Source of the DNA: JANQRA01 sp035762545
Lineage (GTDB): Bacteria > Actinomycetota > Acidimicrobiia > Spongiisociales > ZC4RG35
DNA: 64,000 bases
Assembly: GCA_035762545.1 (NCBI GenBank)
Contig: DASTOM010000011.1
Span: 62,001 to 126,000, forward strand
Direction of reading: 5' to 3'
The notes under the pieces are model-generated. The model had not been told where the DNA came from, ran no database searches, and saw nothing but the letters and a program-made list of their open reading frames with translations. The position numbers and the translations under genes were made by a program. Position 1 is the stretch's first letter, and every line of letters begins with the position of its first letter. Of the stretch, positions 24,257 to 32,924 are shown piece after piece.

Positions 24257-25303
24257 TCAGGGTCGCCTTTCCGCGGCGAGGCGGAACAGATGGCGGGCGC
24301 CCTCGTCGAGGGTGGCGAAACGCTCGTCCTGGGTCTGACCGCGCAGCCAGCGGATGTAGATCTGTTGGAGAATGATCGCCAGCTTCCAGGCTCCAAACAC
24401 CAGGTACCAGTCGATGTGCTCACCGTCGATGCCCGACCGCTCCAGATACCGCTGCACTGCGGCCTGACGACCCAGCCAACCGGGGAGTTGGGTCGGCATC
24501 ATCGACAGTTCTCCGGGAGCCTCACCCGGATCGAACCATGACCCCATCAGGGTCCCCAGATCGGCCAGCGGGTCGCCGCGTGTCGCCATGTCCCAGTCGT
24601 AGACCGCCACGCACACACCCGGGTCGTCATGAGCGACGGCCATGTTGTCCAGACGCCAGTCGTTGTGGAGGAGCGTTGGTGTGGTCTCTGCCGGGAGATT
24701 GGCTTCCAGCCAAGCTCCCAGCGCTTCGGCGGTTGGGTTCTCATCGTGCTTCGCCTTGGCCCATCGTCCCCTCCATCCATCGATCTGACGAAGCAGGAAG
24801 CCTTCCGGATGACCGAGGTCATCCAGCCCACAGCTGGCAGGGTCGACACCGTGGAACTCGGCGAGGGTGTCGATCACCACCTCCGAGAGCTTCTGATTCG
24901 CTGCGGTGTCGGCCCCGCCCCCGAATGTCGCCGGGACGGAGCCGCGGACGACCACGCCATCCCGACGATGCATCAACACGAAATCCGACCCGATGACGGC
25001 TTGGTCGTCGCAGAACGCGACGGCACGAGGGGCCTTGTCGAACGACTCCCACAACCTCGCGAGGACCCGGTACTCCCTCGACATGTCATGACTCCCCGGC
25101 GCCACCGGTCCCAATGGGGGGCGTCGCAGTACGAGTTCCTCACCGTTGGGGAAGGTCAGCAGATAGGTGAGATTCGCCTTCCCGCCACCGAACTGAGCAA
25201 CTGTGGGGACACCACTGGGGAGCCCATCGACGGTCTCCAACCACCTGGTGAGGTTGTCGAGGTCGATCTGCTCGTCAGGTCGGACTTCGATGAGGTCGCT
25301 CAA
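24257..25303 (-). CDS. APH/ACAD10-like phosphotransferase-fold protein
   Basis: A 348-aa kinase-fold protein of the aminoglycoside phosphotransferase family, in the subgroup related to the N-terminal domain of ACAD10/11 that is often found with acyl-CoA metabolism. The catalytic loop is HNDWRLDN (Brenner motif) and the metal-binding motif is YDWDMATRGDP. The N-lobe has GGGKANLTYLLTF and a likely ATP-binding VLRRPP. It ends QQIYIRWLRGQTQDERF, as in that subgroup. Antibiotic resistance is not implied. It is divergent from the DUF885 gene, 54 bp apart. Confidence 0.8.
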   Translation of the reverse strand: MSDLIEVRPDEQIDLDNLTRWLETVDGLPSGVPTVAQFGGGKANLTYLLTFPNGEELVLRRPPLGPVAPGSHDMSREYRVLARLWESFDKAPRAVAFCDDQAVIGSDFVLMHRRDGVVVRGSVPATFGGGADTAANQKLSEVVIDTLAEFHGVDPASCGLDDLGHPEGFLLRQIDGWRGRWAKAKHDENPTAEALGAWLEANLPAETTPTLLHNDWRLDNMAVAHDDPGVCVAVYDWDMATRGDPLADLGTLMGSWFDPGEAPGELSMMPTQLPGWLGRQAAVQRYLERSGIDGEHIDWYLVFGAWKLAIILQQIYIRWLRGQTQDERFATLDEGARHLFRLAAERRP

Positions 25304-25357
25304 TGGGGCGACGGTAACTGGTCATGCAGTTCAGCGACGAGGTCTATCTTCACTCGC

Positions 25358-27004
25358 ATGGCCACACCATTCGAGATCTCCGATCAGTTCACTGAGAAGT
25401 GGGCCGACGCGATGCCGATCGCGGCAACGAACTTCGGCATCACCGGACGGGACGACCGGTGCACCGACTACTCGCCCGATGCGCTAGGCGTGCTCGCCGA
25501 CCTCTATCGCTCGACACGGGACAGCCTCACCCCTCATCTCGTCGGCGACGACGCCACCCAGACCTTCGCCGCCGAGGTGTTGAGCCGTTGGCTGGATGAG
25601 CAGGTCCGCGCGTTCGAATCGGGGAAGTGGTGGCGTGATCTGAACCACACCGAGAGCCCGTTCCAGATCATGCGAGATGTCTTCGATGTGATGGGACGCT
25701 CCAACTCGGAGGACTGGGACAAGATCGTCGCCCGTCTCGAAGGATTTGGCGGAATGCTCGCCGGCTATATGGCGAGCCTCAGCGTCGGAATCGATGTCGG
25801 CGACACGGTGGCGCGCCGTCAGGTCGAGTCCGTGATCGAACAGGTCGAGGCGGCTGCATCGGATGACTCGCGGTTTCTCAGCTTTCCCGCGGAGGCTGCT
25901 CGGGCCGGCGTCGATCCAGACCGGGTCCAATCGGCCGTCGAGAGCCTGCGGGCCGCTTGTGCGTCCTTCGCCGCCTGGCTGCGCTCGGAATACCTGCCGG
26001 AGGCCGTCGCGGAGGACGGCGTGGGTCGGGAACGATATCTCGAGGGTGTGGACCAGTTCCTCGGGATGTCGATCGACCTCGAGGACACCTACTCCTGGGG
26101 GTGGGACGAAGTCCACACGATCCGCGCCGCCATGAGCCAGACCGCCGCGGAGATCGACTCGGGGGCATCGGTCGAGGAGGTCATCGAACTCCTCGAGACC
26201 GACCCGGAGCGCTCCGCGGCGACACGAGCCGACTTCGTCGACTTCGTGTCGCACATTCAACAGGAGGCAATCGGTCAGCTGGCCGGCAAGCATTTCGACG
26301 TACCCGACGAATTGAAGGTGGTCACGGTCAACATCGCACCTCCCGGCGGCAGTCTCGGGGCCTGGTACATGTCGCCGTCCGAGGACTTCTCGCGTGCCGG
26401 GTCGATCTGGTATGCCCCCGGCGAGAGGGAGCGTCTCCCCTACTGGCAGGAGGTGTCGACCGCCTACCACGAGGGCTTCCCGGGACACCACCTCCAGGTC
26501 GGTACGGCAGTGCTCCAGAAGGAACGGCTCTCCAGGTTCCACCGCCTGGCGATCTGGTACTCGGGTTCCGGCGAAGGATGGGCGCTGTACGCCGAGCGAC
26601 TCATGGACGAGCTCGACTTCTTCGAGAAGCCCGAGTATCGGCTCGGGCTTTTCGCCAGCCAGCTGTTCCGCGCGATCCGTGTGGTCGTTGACATTGGTTG
26701 CCATCTCGGTCTGTCGATCCCTGATGACGCCCCTCTCCACGGTGGGGAACGCTGGACATACGAGAGGGCCGTTGACTACATGAACCACGTAGGCCTCCAG
26801 GCACGGGACGTATCAGAATCGGAGGTGAAGCGCTACCTGGGGTGGCACGGGCAGGCGATCTCCTACAAGGTCGGCGAGAGAGAGATCCTCGCTATGCGGG
26901 AGCGGGCACGTTCCGGGCCGGATTTCGACCTCAAGGAATTCCACCGGCGCTTCCTCGACGCCGGTGCCATCCGTCTGGATCAGATGTGGGAGGCCATGGC
27001 GTGA
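25358..27004 (+). CDS. DUF885 metallopeptidase-like protein
   Basis: A 548-aa protein of the DUF885 family, zinc-peptidase-like proteins of mostly unknown substrate. The diagnostic motif HEGFPGHH is at 371-378 (a variant of HExxH), and the downstream block GSGEGWALYAERLMDEL supplies the conserved glutamate. The C-terminus DFDLKEFHRRFLDAGAIRLDQMWEAM is typical. There is no signal peptide, so it is probably cytoplasmic. ATG at 25358 gives the N-terminus MATPFEISDQF; the much longer open frame is antisense to the divergent gene. The stop overlaps the next gene start. Confidence 0.85.
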   Translation: MATPFEISDQFTEKWADAMPIAATNFGITGRDDRCTDYSPDALGVLADLYRSTRDSLTPHLVGDDATQTFAAEVLSRWLDEQVRAFESGKWWRDLNHTESPFQIMRDVFDVMGRSNSEDWDKIVARLEGFGGMLAGYMASLSVGIDVGDTVARRQVESVIEQVEAAASDDSRFLSFPAEAARAGVDPDRVQSAVESLRAACASFAAWLRSEYLPEAVAEDGVGRERYLEGVDQFLGMSIDLEDTYSWGWDEVHTIRAAMSQTAAEIDSGASVEEVIELLETDPERSAATRADFVDFVSHIQQEAIGQLAGKHFDVPDELKVVTVNIAPPGGSLGAWYMSPSEDFSRAGSIWYAPGERERLPYWQEVSTAYHEGFPGHHLQVGTAVLQKERLSRFHRLAIWYSGSGEGWALYAERLMDELDFFEKPEYRLGLFASQLFRAIRVVVDIGCHLGLSIPDDAPLHGGERWTYERAVDYMNHVGLQARDVSESEVKRYLGWHGQAISYKVGEREILAMRERARSGPDFDLKEFHRRFLDAGAIRLDQMWEAMA

Positions 27005-27603
27005 AGAAGGAGATCTTCGACCTGACCCCGTCTGAGACCTCCGACGGCTACAAACTGCTGACCGGTCTCGTCGTTCCTCGGCCGATCGGGTGGATCGGGA
27101 CGAGACGGCCTGATGGAACCAACAACCTGGCGCCGTTCTCGTTCTTCAACGTAGTTTCGTCCCGCCCGCCTGTGGTCCTGTTCTCCGCGGGTACTCACGC
27201 CGATCGTCCCAAGGACTCGCCGACCCTGGCCGAACAGTCCGGCGTCTTCACCGTGAACATCGTCACCGAGGAGACGGTCCAGGCGATGGCGGTCACCTCA
27301 GGCACCTACACGTCGGCAGACGATGAGTTCGAGATCGCCGGGCTGACGGCGGTGTCGGGGACCTTCGTCGACGCTCCCCTAGTGGCCGAATCCCGGGCGA
27401 ACCTGGAATGCACGGTTCGCGACGTGGTGAAGATCGGCGAGATGACCCGGGTCATATTCGGCGATGTAGTGGCGATACACGTCGACCCCGAGGTGTTGGA
27501 CGGAACCAGGGTCGACAACGACGTACTGCGCGCCGTGGGGCGGATGGCGGGCCAGACCTACATCGATACTCGCGCACGCTTCGAGGTGACCCGCCCTTCC
27601 TGA
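27001..27603 (+). CDS. flavin reductase-like FMN-binding split-barrel protein
   Basis: A 200-aa protein of the flavin reductase (DIM6/NTAB-like) family. The N-terminal VVPRPIGWIGTRRPDGTNNLAPFSFFNVVSSRPPVVLFS is the family FMN-binding signature. Members reduce flavins or simply bind FMN. GTG at 27001 overlaps the stop of the DUF885 gene, so the two are translationally coupled and may act together. The stop is 3 bp from the convergent LysM gene. Confidence 0.85.
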   Translation: MKKEIFDLTPSETSDGYKLLTGLVVPRPIGWIGTRRPDGTNNLAPFSFFNVVSSRPPVVLFSAGTHADRPKDSPTLAEQSGVFTVNIVTEETVQAMAVTSGTYTSADDEFEIAGLTAVSGTFVDAPLVAESRANLECTVRDVVKIGEMTRVIFGDVVAIHVDPEVLDGTRVDNDVLRAVGRMAGQTYIDTRARFEVTRPS

Positions 27604-27606
27604 GGG

Positions 27607-28773
27607 CTACTTGCAGCCGTTGGCGACCAGGCTGGGGTAGGGGTTCACCGGCGTCCCCTTGTAGTACATCCCGAAGTGGAGGTGAGGGCTGGTGCCGACG
27701 GCGTTGCCCGAGTTACCGACGTAGCCGATGACGTCACCGGCCGAGACGCTTCCGCTCTCCCCGAACTGGTCCATGTGGGTGCCGATGTAGGTCACCCCGT
27801 CGACCCCGGTGAGTGTGAACTGTTTGCCGCCGATAGTCCCGGTCCTGTGACGTACGGTTCCGGCAACCGGCGCACGCACCGGCGTGCCACGGCTGACGAA
27901 CAAATCGTTGCCTTCGTGGTACCTGGTGCCGCCACCCCTGGGGAAGCCCCAGTCGTTCTTGAACGAGGCGCCGGCAACGGGGCAAACCCATGAGCGTCCG
28001 CCCGGGATGGTGAGGACCTGGCCGACCATGATCAGGTTGGCGTTGCGTATCTGGTTGGCCGAGGTGATGGAGCTGATGGAGACACCATGTGAGCGGGCGA
28101 TGTCGCCCAGCCGATCACCGGACCGGACCTTGTAACTGCCACCGCTCGATCCCCCGGCTGACGCGACGTAACTGGGTCCGGAGAGGTAGAGCGCCTGTCC
28201 GTAGTAGATGACCCCGTTGAGGATCCCGTTCACCTTGGCCAGGTCGTCCGCGGATACACCGCTGTACTGGGAGGCAATCCGTGCGAGATTCTCTCCCCGC
28301 TTCACGATGTGGACTTTGCCGGAGCGATCGGATATGTCGTTTTCGGTGCTGGAGCCGCCGGACGGCGAGCTGCTACCCCCGCCCGACCCACCGGAAGTCG
28401 AACCGCCTCCGCCCCTGGGGATGATGAGCTCCTGGCCGACACGGATCAGGTTGGGGTTCGAGAGCTCGTTGGCGGTCGCGATGGACGAGACCGAGGCACC
28501 GTATTTTCTGGCAATCCGACCCAGCGTCTCTCCGAACGAGACCACGTGGACCTCGTCGGAGCCAGGGATCACCAACTTCTGCCCGGGATAGATCAGGTTG
28601 GGGTTGGAGATGTTGTTCGCCCCGACCAGATCGGCTACCGACACACCATTCTCACGGGCAATACGACCCAGAGAATCGCCAGGTTTTACGGTGTAATCGA
28701 GGGAAAAGATCCCCACGAGCAGCACGATCGTAGAACCTACGATCAGCGCACGTGTACGACGGAATTTGGGCAT
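27607..28773 (-). CDS. four-LysM peptidoglycan endopeptidase (M23)
   Basis: A 388-aa cell-wall protein: an N-terminal signal or anchor (about 9-25), LysM repeats at about 27-70, 75-119, 154-198 and 213-257, Gly/Ser-rich linkers (122-143, 206-212), then an M23 peptidase domain. Zinc ligands fit H286 and D290 in RYHEGNDLF and the C-terminal HLHFGMYY. LysM modules bind glycan, and the M23 domain cuts stem-peptide cross-links, as in cell-separation hydrolases. The repeats share the pattern VxxGDSLGRIARxxGVS and ISNPNLIxxGQxLxIP, showing internal duplication. ATG at 28773. Confidence 0.9.
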   Translation of the reverse strand: MPKFRRTRALIVGSTIVLLVGIFSLDYTVKPGDSLGRIARENGVSVADLVGANNISNPNLIYPGQKLVIPGSDEVHVVSFGETLGRIARKYGASVSSIATANELSNPNLIRVGQELIIPRGGGGSTSGGSGGGSSSPSGGSSTENDISDRSGKVHIVKRGENLARIASQYSGVSADDLAKVNGILNGVIYYGQALYLSGPSYVASAGGSSGGSYKVRSGDRLGDIARSHGVSISSITSANQIRNANLIMVGQVLTIPGGRSWVCPVAGASFKNDWGFPRGGGTRYHEGNDLFVSRGTPVRAPVAGTVRHRTGTIGGKQFTLTGVDGVTYIGTHMDQFGESGSVSAGDVIGYVGNSGNAVGTSPHLHFGMYYKGTPVNPYPSLVANGCK

Positions 28774-28821
28774 TTGAAGGTAGAACTCCTTCAGCCCCTG
28801 ACTCGCTCCGCAGTAGTGAGC

Positions 28822-29862
28822 CTACCGACGATTTCGCGATTTACCAGATAAAACTCTGAGCTGGCCGCATGCCGCGTCGATCGCCCGGCCTCTCGTGTCC
28901 CGCACGGTGACGTTGACTCCCCGCTTCTTCAGAGCCGAAGCGAATTCCTCGATGTGCAACTTGGTCGAGGCCCGCTCTTCGCTGAGTGGGGTCGGGTTGA
29001 GCGCGATCAGGTTCACATGTGCTCGAAGCCGTCTGGCGATGGAGCTCAGCTTGTCGGCCTGGTCGAGGGTGTCGTTGACTCCGTCCATCATCGTCCACTC
29101 GATCGAGAGGCGGCGGCCCTTCTTGTCGAAGTACTCCTGTGCCGCCTCCTCCAACTCGGCGATCGGGTATCGCTTGTTGATCGGTACCAGAGAGGTCCGC
29201 AACTCGTCGTCGGCGGCGTGCAGGCTGACCGCCAGGTACACGGGCCAGGGCTCATCGGCGAGGCGGCGGATCCCGGGGACAATGCCCACGGTCGAGACAG
29301 TCAGTGACCTTGCCGAGATTCCCATCACCTCGATCATCCGTCTTATCGCCTCGCGCACCCGGTCGTAGTTGGCGAGCGGCTCCCCCATGCCCATGAAGAC
29401 GATGTTGGTGAGATGGTCGGGTACGCCCGGCATACCAATCTGTCTGAGGAAGGCTTGGGCGTGGGCCACCTGGGCGACGATCTCCCCAGGCTCGAGGTGT
29501 CGTTCGAACCCAAACTGACCCGTGGCGCAAAAGGTGCACGCGAGCGCACAGCCAGCCTGTGACGAGATGCACAGCGTCGCCCGCCGCGGGTATCCCATGA
29601 GTACCGCTTCGATGGCGGCGCCGTCGGGTGCCCGGAACAGCCACTTGCGGGTGGTTCCTCCGTCAGCGCTCTGTTCGATCTCGACCTGGAACGGCCAGAG
29701 ATCCGCGCCTATCCGGGCACGCAGAGACGCCGGCAAGTTGGTCATCTCGTCGGCATCCAGCACCGGCGTGCGGTACAGCCAGTCGCGCAGTTGATCTAGG
29801 CGATAGGCCGGCTCACCTTCGAGCAGATCTCCCAACTCCTCCGGGGGGTGGAGGTAGAGCAC
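28822..29862 (-). CDS. rlmN: 23S rRNA (adenine2503-C2)-methyltransferase RlmN
   Basis: A 346-aa radical-SAM methyltransferase that methylates C2 of A2503 in 23S rRNA (and A37 in some tRNAs). The 4Fe-4S motif CALACTFC (C105, C109, C112) is present, with GMGEPLANYDRV and LAVSLHAADDELR. The second catalytic cysteine that forms the protein-methyl intermediate is in AIDAACGQLR near the C-terminus. ATG at 29862 gives MLYLHPPEEL. It lies 2 bp downstream of a small gene on the same strand. Confidence 0.93.
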   Translation of the reverse strand: MLYLHPPEELGDLLEGEPAYRLDQLRDWLYRTPVLDADEMTNLPASLRARIGADLWPFQVEIEQSADGGTTRKWLFRAPDGAAIEAVLMGYPRRATLCISSQAGCALACTFCATGQFGFERHLEPGEIVAQVAHAQAFLRQIGMPGVPDHLTNIVFMGMGEPLANYDRVREAIRRMIEVMGISARSLTVSTVGIVPGIRRLADEPWPVYLAVSLHAADDELRTSLVPINKRYPIAELEEAAQEYFDKKGRRLSIEWTMMDGVNDTLDQADKLSSIARRLRAHVNLIALNPTPLSEERASTKLHIEEFASALKKRGVNVTVRDTRGRAIDAACGQLRVLSGKSRNRR

Positions 29863-29863
29863 G

Positions 29864-30175
29864 TCAGACTTTGGATGCGAGATCGATCCAGGTTCGGGCC
29901 CGGGCCACGCTCACGCTGGCAGCTTCGGCCACCTGATCGGGGGTGGCGGCTGCGAGGCTCGTGGTGTCACCAAGACCGGCGTCGGTCAGCCTCCTGGCGA
30001 ACACCGGCCCGATCCCCTCGATCTCCACGACCGGGGTCGACGGCTCGGCTCCCTTGCGGAAGGTTGGTGGTTCGGGTTCGCGTGAGGTTGCCACTGAAAT
30101 GAACCGGTCCCGCATCGCCCATATGACAGCCACCGCGCCACCGATGAATCCGATCACCTTGGCCACTCGCTTCAT
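29864..30175 (-). CDS. small membrane-anchored helix-hairpin-helix protein
   Basis: A 103-aa protein starting MKRVAKVIGFIGGAVAVIWAM, a single N-terminal transmembrane segment, then a short linker and a C-terminal double helix-hairpin-helix-like region. The latter contains IEGIGPVFARRLTDAGLGDTTSLAAATPDQVAEAASV, similar to DUF4332/HhH DNA-binding repeats. ATG at 30175 is preferred over an upstream start because it begins at the hydrophobic anchor. It is divergent from the LLM oxidoreductase gene, 46 bp apart. The role is unknown; such domains can bind DNA or mediate assembly. Confidence 0.65.
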   Translation of the reverse strand: MKRVAKVIGFIGGAVAVIWAMRDRFISVATSREPEPPTFRKGAEPSTPVVEIEGIGPVFARRLTDAGLGDTTSLAAATPDQVAEAASVSVARARTWIDLASKV

Positions 30176-30221
30176 GGTCGCCAGGCTACAGCCTCCATCC
30201 GACCTCTCTACTCTGCCGACC

Positions 30222-31241
30222 ATGAAGGTCGACTTCTATTACCCGCCAGCACCACCTGAAGCCGCCGCGGTGGCTGCCCGGGAGGCGGTCTCCGTCGGTT
30301 ACGACGGCTTCTTCACCGCCGAGACCCAGTACGACCCTTTTCTCCCGATCACCCATGCCGCGGCTGCCGAGCCGTCACTCGAATTCGGAACCGCCATCGC
30401 CGTCGCGTTTCCCCGTTCGCCCACCGTGATGGCGATGACCGCTTGGGATCTGGCCCGCCAGACCAAAGGAAGGTTCATGCTCGGGTTGGGGACGCAGGTG
30501 CGGGGCCACGTCGTCAGGCGGTTCAGCTCCATGTGGGTAGGAAAGCCGGCACCGCAATTGCGTGAGTACATCCAGGCAATGCGTGCGGTGTGGGACTCGT
30601 GGCAGAACGGGGTGCCACTGAAGTACGACGGCGAGTTCTACAAGCTTTCACTGATGACGCCTTTCTTCAACCCGGGTCCGATTCCCAACCCTGACGTGCC
30701 GGTCTACATCGCAGGCGTGGGGCCCTATCTGAGCGCTCTCGCCGGGGAGTTGTGCGACGGCTTCCACGTCCATCCGTTCCACACCATCCCGTATCTGGAC
30801 CAGATCGTCTTGCCGGCGATGGGAGAGGCAGCGAGTAAGGCCGGACGCTCACTCGACGACGTGGAGATGGTGACCACCGTCTTCATCATGACCGGAAACA
30901 ACGAGCAGGAGATCGAAGAGTCCAAGGGAGCGGTCCGCCAGCAGATCTCCTTCTACGCCTCGACCCCTTCCTACCGCTCGGTCCTCGAGGCGAGCGGCTG
31001 GGACTTCGGAGACAAGCTGACGGCGATGTCGAAGCGAGGGGAGTGGGACAAGATGCCCGACGCGGTGCCCGACTCCGCCTTGGAGGGCGCCGGAGTGATC
31101 GCTCCCATCGACGGTCTGGCCGCGGCGATAAAGGATCGGTACGGCGACCGGGTGCAACGCGTCGGCTTCTACAGCCTCGGCTCGGTCCTGATGCAAGACA
31201 ACGACGCTCTCAAACAGGTGATCACACAACTCCAGGAGTAG
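30222..31241 (+). CDS. LLM-class F420-dependent oxidoreductase
   Basis: A 339-aa TIM-barrel protein of the luciferase-like monooxygenase family, in the TIGR03617-type F420 group. N-terminal YDGFFTAETQYDPFLPITHAA and GRFMLGLGTQVRGHVVRRFSSMW are typical cofactor-pocket segments, and PVYIAGVGPYLSALAGELCDGFHVHPF is the conserved middle block. The substrate is unknown. ATG at 30222 starts MKVDFYYPP; the longer frame runs antisense through the neighbouring gene. The repeat pair E/F follows the stop. Confidence 0.87.
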   Translation: MKVDFYYPPAPPEAAAVAAREAVSVGYDGFFTAETQYDPFLPITHAAAAEPSLEFGTAIAVAFPRSPTVMAMTAWDLARQTKGRFMLGLGTQVRGHVVRRFSSMWVGKPAPQLREYIQAMRAVWDSWQNGVPLKYDGEFYKLSLMTPFFNPGPIPNPDVPVYIAGVGPYLSALAGELCDGFHVHPFHTIPYLDQIVLPAMGEAASKAGRSLDDVEMVTTVFIMTGNNEQEIEESKGAVRQQISFYASTPSYRSVLEASGWDFGDKLTAMSKRGEWDKMPDAVPDSALEGAGVIAPIDGLAAAIKDRYGDRVQRVGFYSLGSVLMQDNDALKQVITQLQE

Positions 31242-31252
31242 CTCGTTTCCAC

Positions 31253-31297
31253 GAACCCGGGGTTGCACAGCCCATATACGGGCCGAATCCGCTCATC
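31253..31297 (+). repeat. 45-bp dispersed repeat, copy E
   Basis: The best-preserved copy, 12 bp after the oxidoreductase stop: GAACCCGGGGTT, GCAC, AGCCCATATACGGGC, CGAATCCGCTCATC. AACCC-G-GGGTT and GCCC/GGGC are both perfect palindromes. It forms an inverted pair with F across a 24-bp spacer between convergent genes. Confidence 0.9.
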
Positions 31298-31321
31298 CTC
31301 GAGGGTCTGTCACCGAGCCAA

Positions 31322-31366
31322 CCTGGGCGGACTCGACCCATCACCGGTTCGTGGAGACCGGGGTTC
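31322..31366 (-). repeat. degenerate repeat copy F (inverted partner of E)
   Basis: Read on the minus strand it aligns over exactly 45 positions without gaps to copies A and E: GAACCCCGG, a mutated middle, GATGGGTCGAGTCCGCCCA. It has lost the first palindrome but keeps the tail. It ends 4 bp before the stop of the gamma-glutamyltransferase-like gene. Confidence 0.65.
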
Positions 31367-31370
31367 GCAG

Positions 31371-32924
31371 TCAGAAGACGAGCGCGGCGGTGGTGTCGAC
31401 CCTGGGGTCGGCAGCAGCCCGACGCTGATCGCCTTCGAGCTCGATGATGGAGACCGGTCCCCATCCGGGCTGTGGTCCTTCGGTGGTCACCACCTCGTGT
31501 CCCCGAGCAATCAGCCCATCGCGAACGCCGGAGGGAGTGTCAGGTTCGGCGGCCAGCCGTGGCGCTGAGTGGGGTCCGAAGTCGGAGACCGTCCACCGGG
31601 GCGCGCCTTGCGCGTCCGAAAAAGGCGTGCCACCGAGGATGGCCCGCGCCCCAACCTGTGCGATGAGTTGAGGCTGGACAGCCCCGCCCCGGGTGCCGAG
31701 GATCCATCGGGGTCCGCTCCCGTCGGACCACAGCGTGGGTGACAGGGTGTGGAGGGGGCGCTTGCCCGGCCCAAGTTCGTTGGGGTGGCCCGGGGTGAGA
31801 GTGAAGCCGAGGCCTCGGTCCTGAAGCAGAAAGCCGGAGCGTGCCGCACCAAACGGGGACCCGGTTCCGCGGTAGTTCGACTGGATGACCGATACCGCCA
31901 TCCCGGAGGAGTCGGCGACACAGAGGTAGGCGGTTCCGGCCAGTGCCCCCACCCGGTCGGGCCAGGTCCCGGCAGTCTCCCGCTCTACCGATCCGGCCGC
32001 CCTCGCCAATCGATCACGATTGAGGAGCAGGTCGGCGGGCAGGCTGACGTGGTCGGGGTCGGAAACGACATCCTCTCGCTCCCACGCCAGGCACCGGTAC
32101 GCCTCGATCAGCAAGTGCCACCACGCCGGGTCTTCGGGGTCGTCGGGCGGGTCGAGCATCTCGAAGACGGCAAGGGTGCCCGGGCCCAGGTATCCCTGGG
32201 TGTTGGGGGGCGTCGTCCAGCCGATCAGTCCGGCGACAGGAACTCCGATCGGATCGACCCACTCCGCAATCGGAGTCTCCATGTCGACCAGCGTGATCAA
32301 CCCCCCAACCGCATCCGAGATGTCTTCGCCAGGGCGACCGCCGTAGAACGACTCGCGTCCACCCTCGGCGACGTACTCGAGGGTGGTGGCGAGATCGGGT
32401 CGCGTCACCCGGTCGCTGCGGGAAACGGGTTTGCCTTCCGGATAGAAATCCCTGACTGCCGGGTTCGCCGAGTAGACCGATGCCTGTCGGCCAAATGCAT
32501 TGGCCTGTTCGGTCGAGACCTCGAAACCGTCGCGGGCGAGAGTGATGGCCGGAGCCAGCACCTGGGCGAGGGACAGAGCTCCCAGATCGTTGATCAAGGT
32601 CTCCATCCCATCGACACAGCCGGGGATCGTCACCGCAGCCGGGTGATCACCGGGGATGGTGTCATGACCTGCGGAGCGCAACGCTTCGCTGGAGACGCCA
32701 GACCCGGCGCGTCCCGAGGAATTGAGACAGCGGGGCAGATCCCATCCAGGCGCATGGATCAGGGCGAACAGGTCGCCACCAATTCCGCAGGTCTCCGGAG
32801 CCACCACCCCTTGGACGGCGACGGCTGCCACAGCGGCGTCGACCGCGTTGCCTCCTGCCTCGAGGATGGTGCGGGCGGCGTCCGCCGACTCGTAGTGCGG
32901 CGTGACTACCGCGTTGGAGGTCAA
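31371..32924 (-). CDS. gamma-glutamyltransferase-like Ntn hydrolase
   Basis: A 517-aa protein of the GGT family, which cleave gamma-glutamyl bonds after autoprocessing at a threonine. The N-terminal block GNAVDAAVAAVAVQGVVAPETCGIGGD is characteristic. The processing-site candidate is T331 in LAGTAYLCVAD, where classic GGTs have TTH, so this belongs to a divergent subgroup. NYRGTGSPFGAARSGFLLQDRGLGFTL and RPLHTLSPTLW follow as in active members. There is no signal peptide, so it is probably cytoplasmic, unlike periplasmic GGTs. ATG at 32924 overlaps the stop of the upstream unknown gene. Confidence 0.83.
   Translation of the reverse strand: MTSNAVVTPHYESADAARTILEAGGNAVDAAVAAVAVQGVVAPETCGIGGDLFALIHAPGWDLPRCLNSSGRAGSGVSSEALRSAGHDTIPGDHPAAVTIPGCVDGMETLINDLGALSLAQVLAPAITLARDGFEVSTEQANAFGRQASVYSANPAVRDFYPEGKPVSRSDRVTRPDLATTLEYVAEGGRESFYGGRPGEDISDAVGGLITLVDMETPIAEWVDPIGVPVAGLIGWTTPPNTQGYLGPGTLAVFEMLDPPDDPEDPAWWHLLIEAYRCLAWEREDVVSDPDHVSLPADLLLNRDRLARAAGSVERETAGTWPDRVGALAGTAYLCVADSSGMAVSVIQSNYRGTGSPFGAARSGFLLQDRGLGFTLTPGHPNELGPGKRPLHTLSPTLWSDGSGPRWILGTRGGAVQPQLIAQVGARAILGGTPFSDAQGAPRWTVSDFGPHSAPRLAAEPDTPSGVRDGLIARGHEVVTTEGPQPGWGPVSIIELEGDQRRAAADPRVDTTAALVF

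Noticed and set aside
24257..25303. Aminoglycoside resistance gene
   Set aside because: The kinase-fold motifs match the broad APH family, but the C-terminus and context fit ACAD10-like housekeeping phosphotransferase proteins rather than resistance enzymes.
24629..27004. 791-aa reading frame that would extend the DUF885 protein upstream by about 240 residues
   Set aside because: The extension is antisense to the phosphotransferase-fold gene and shows no domain; the DUF885 family N-terminus begins at the ATG at 25358.
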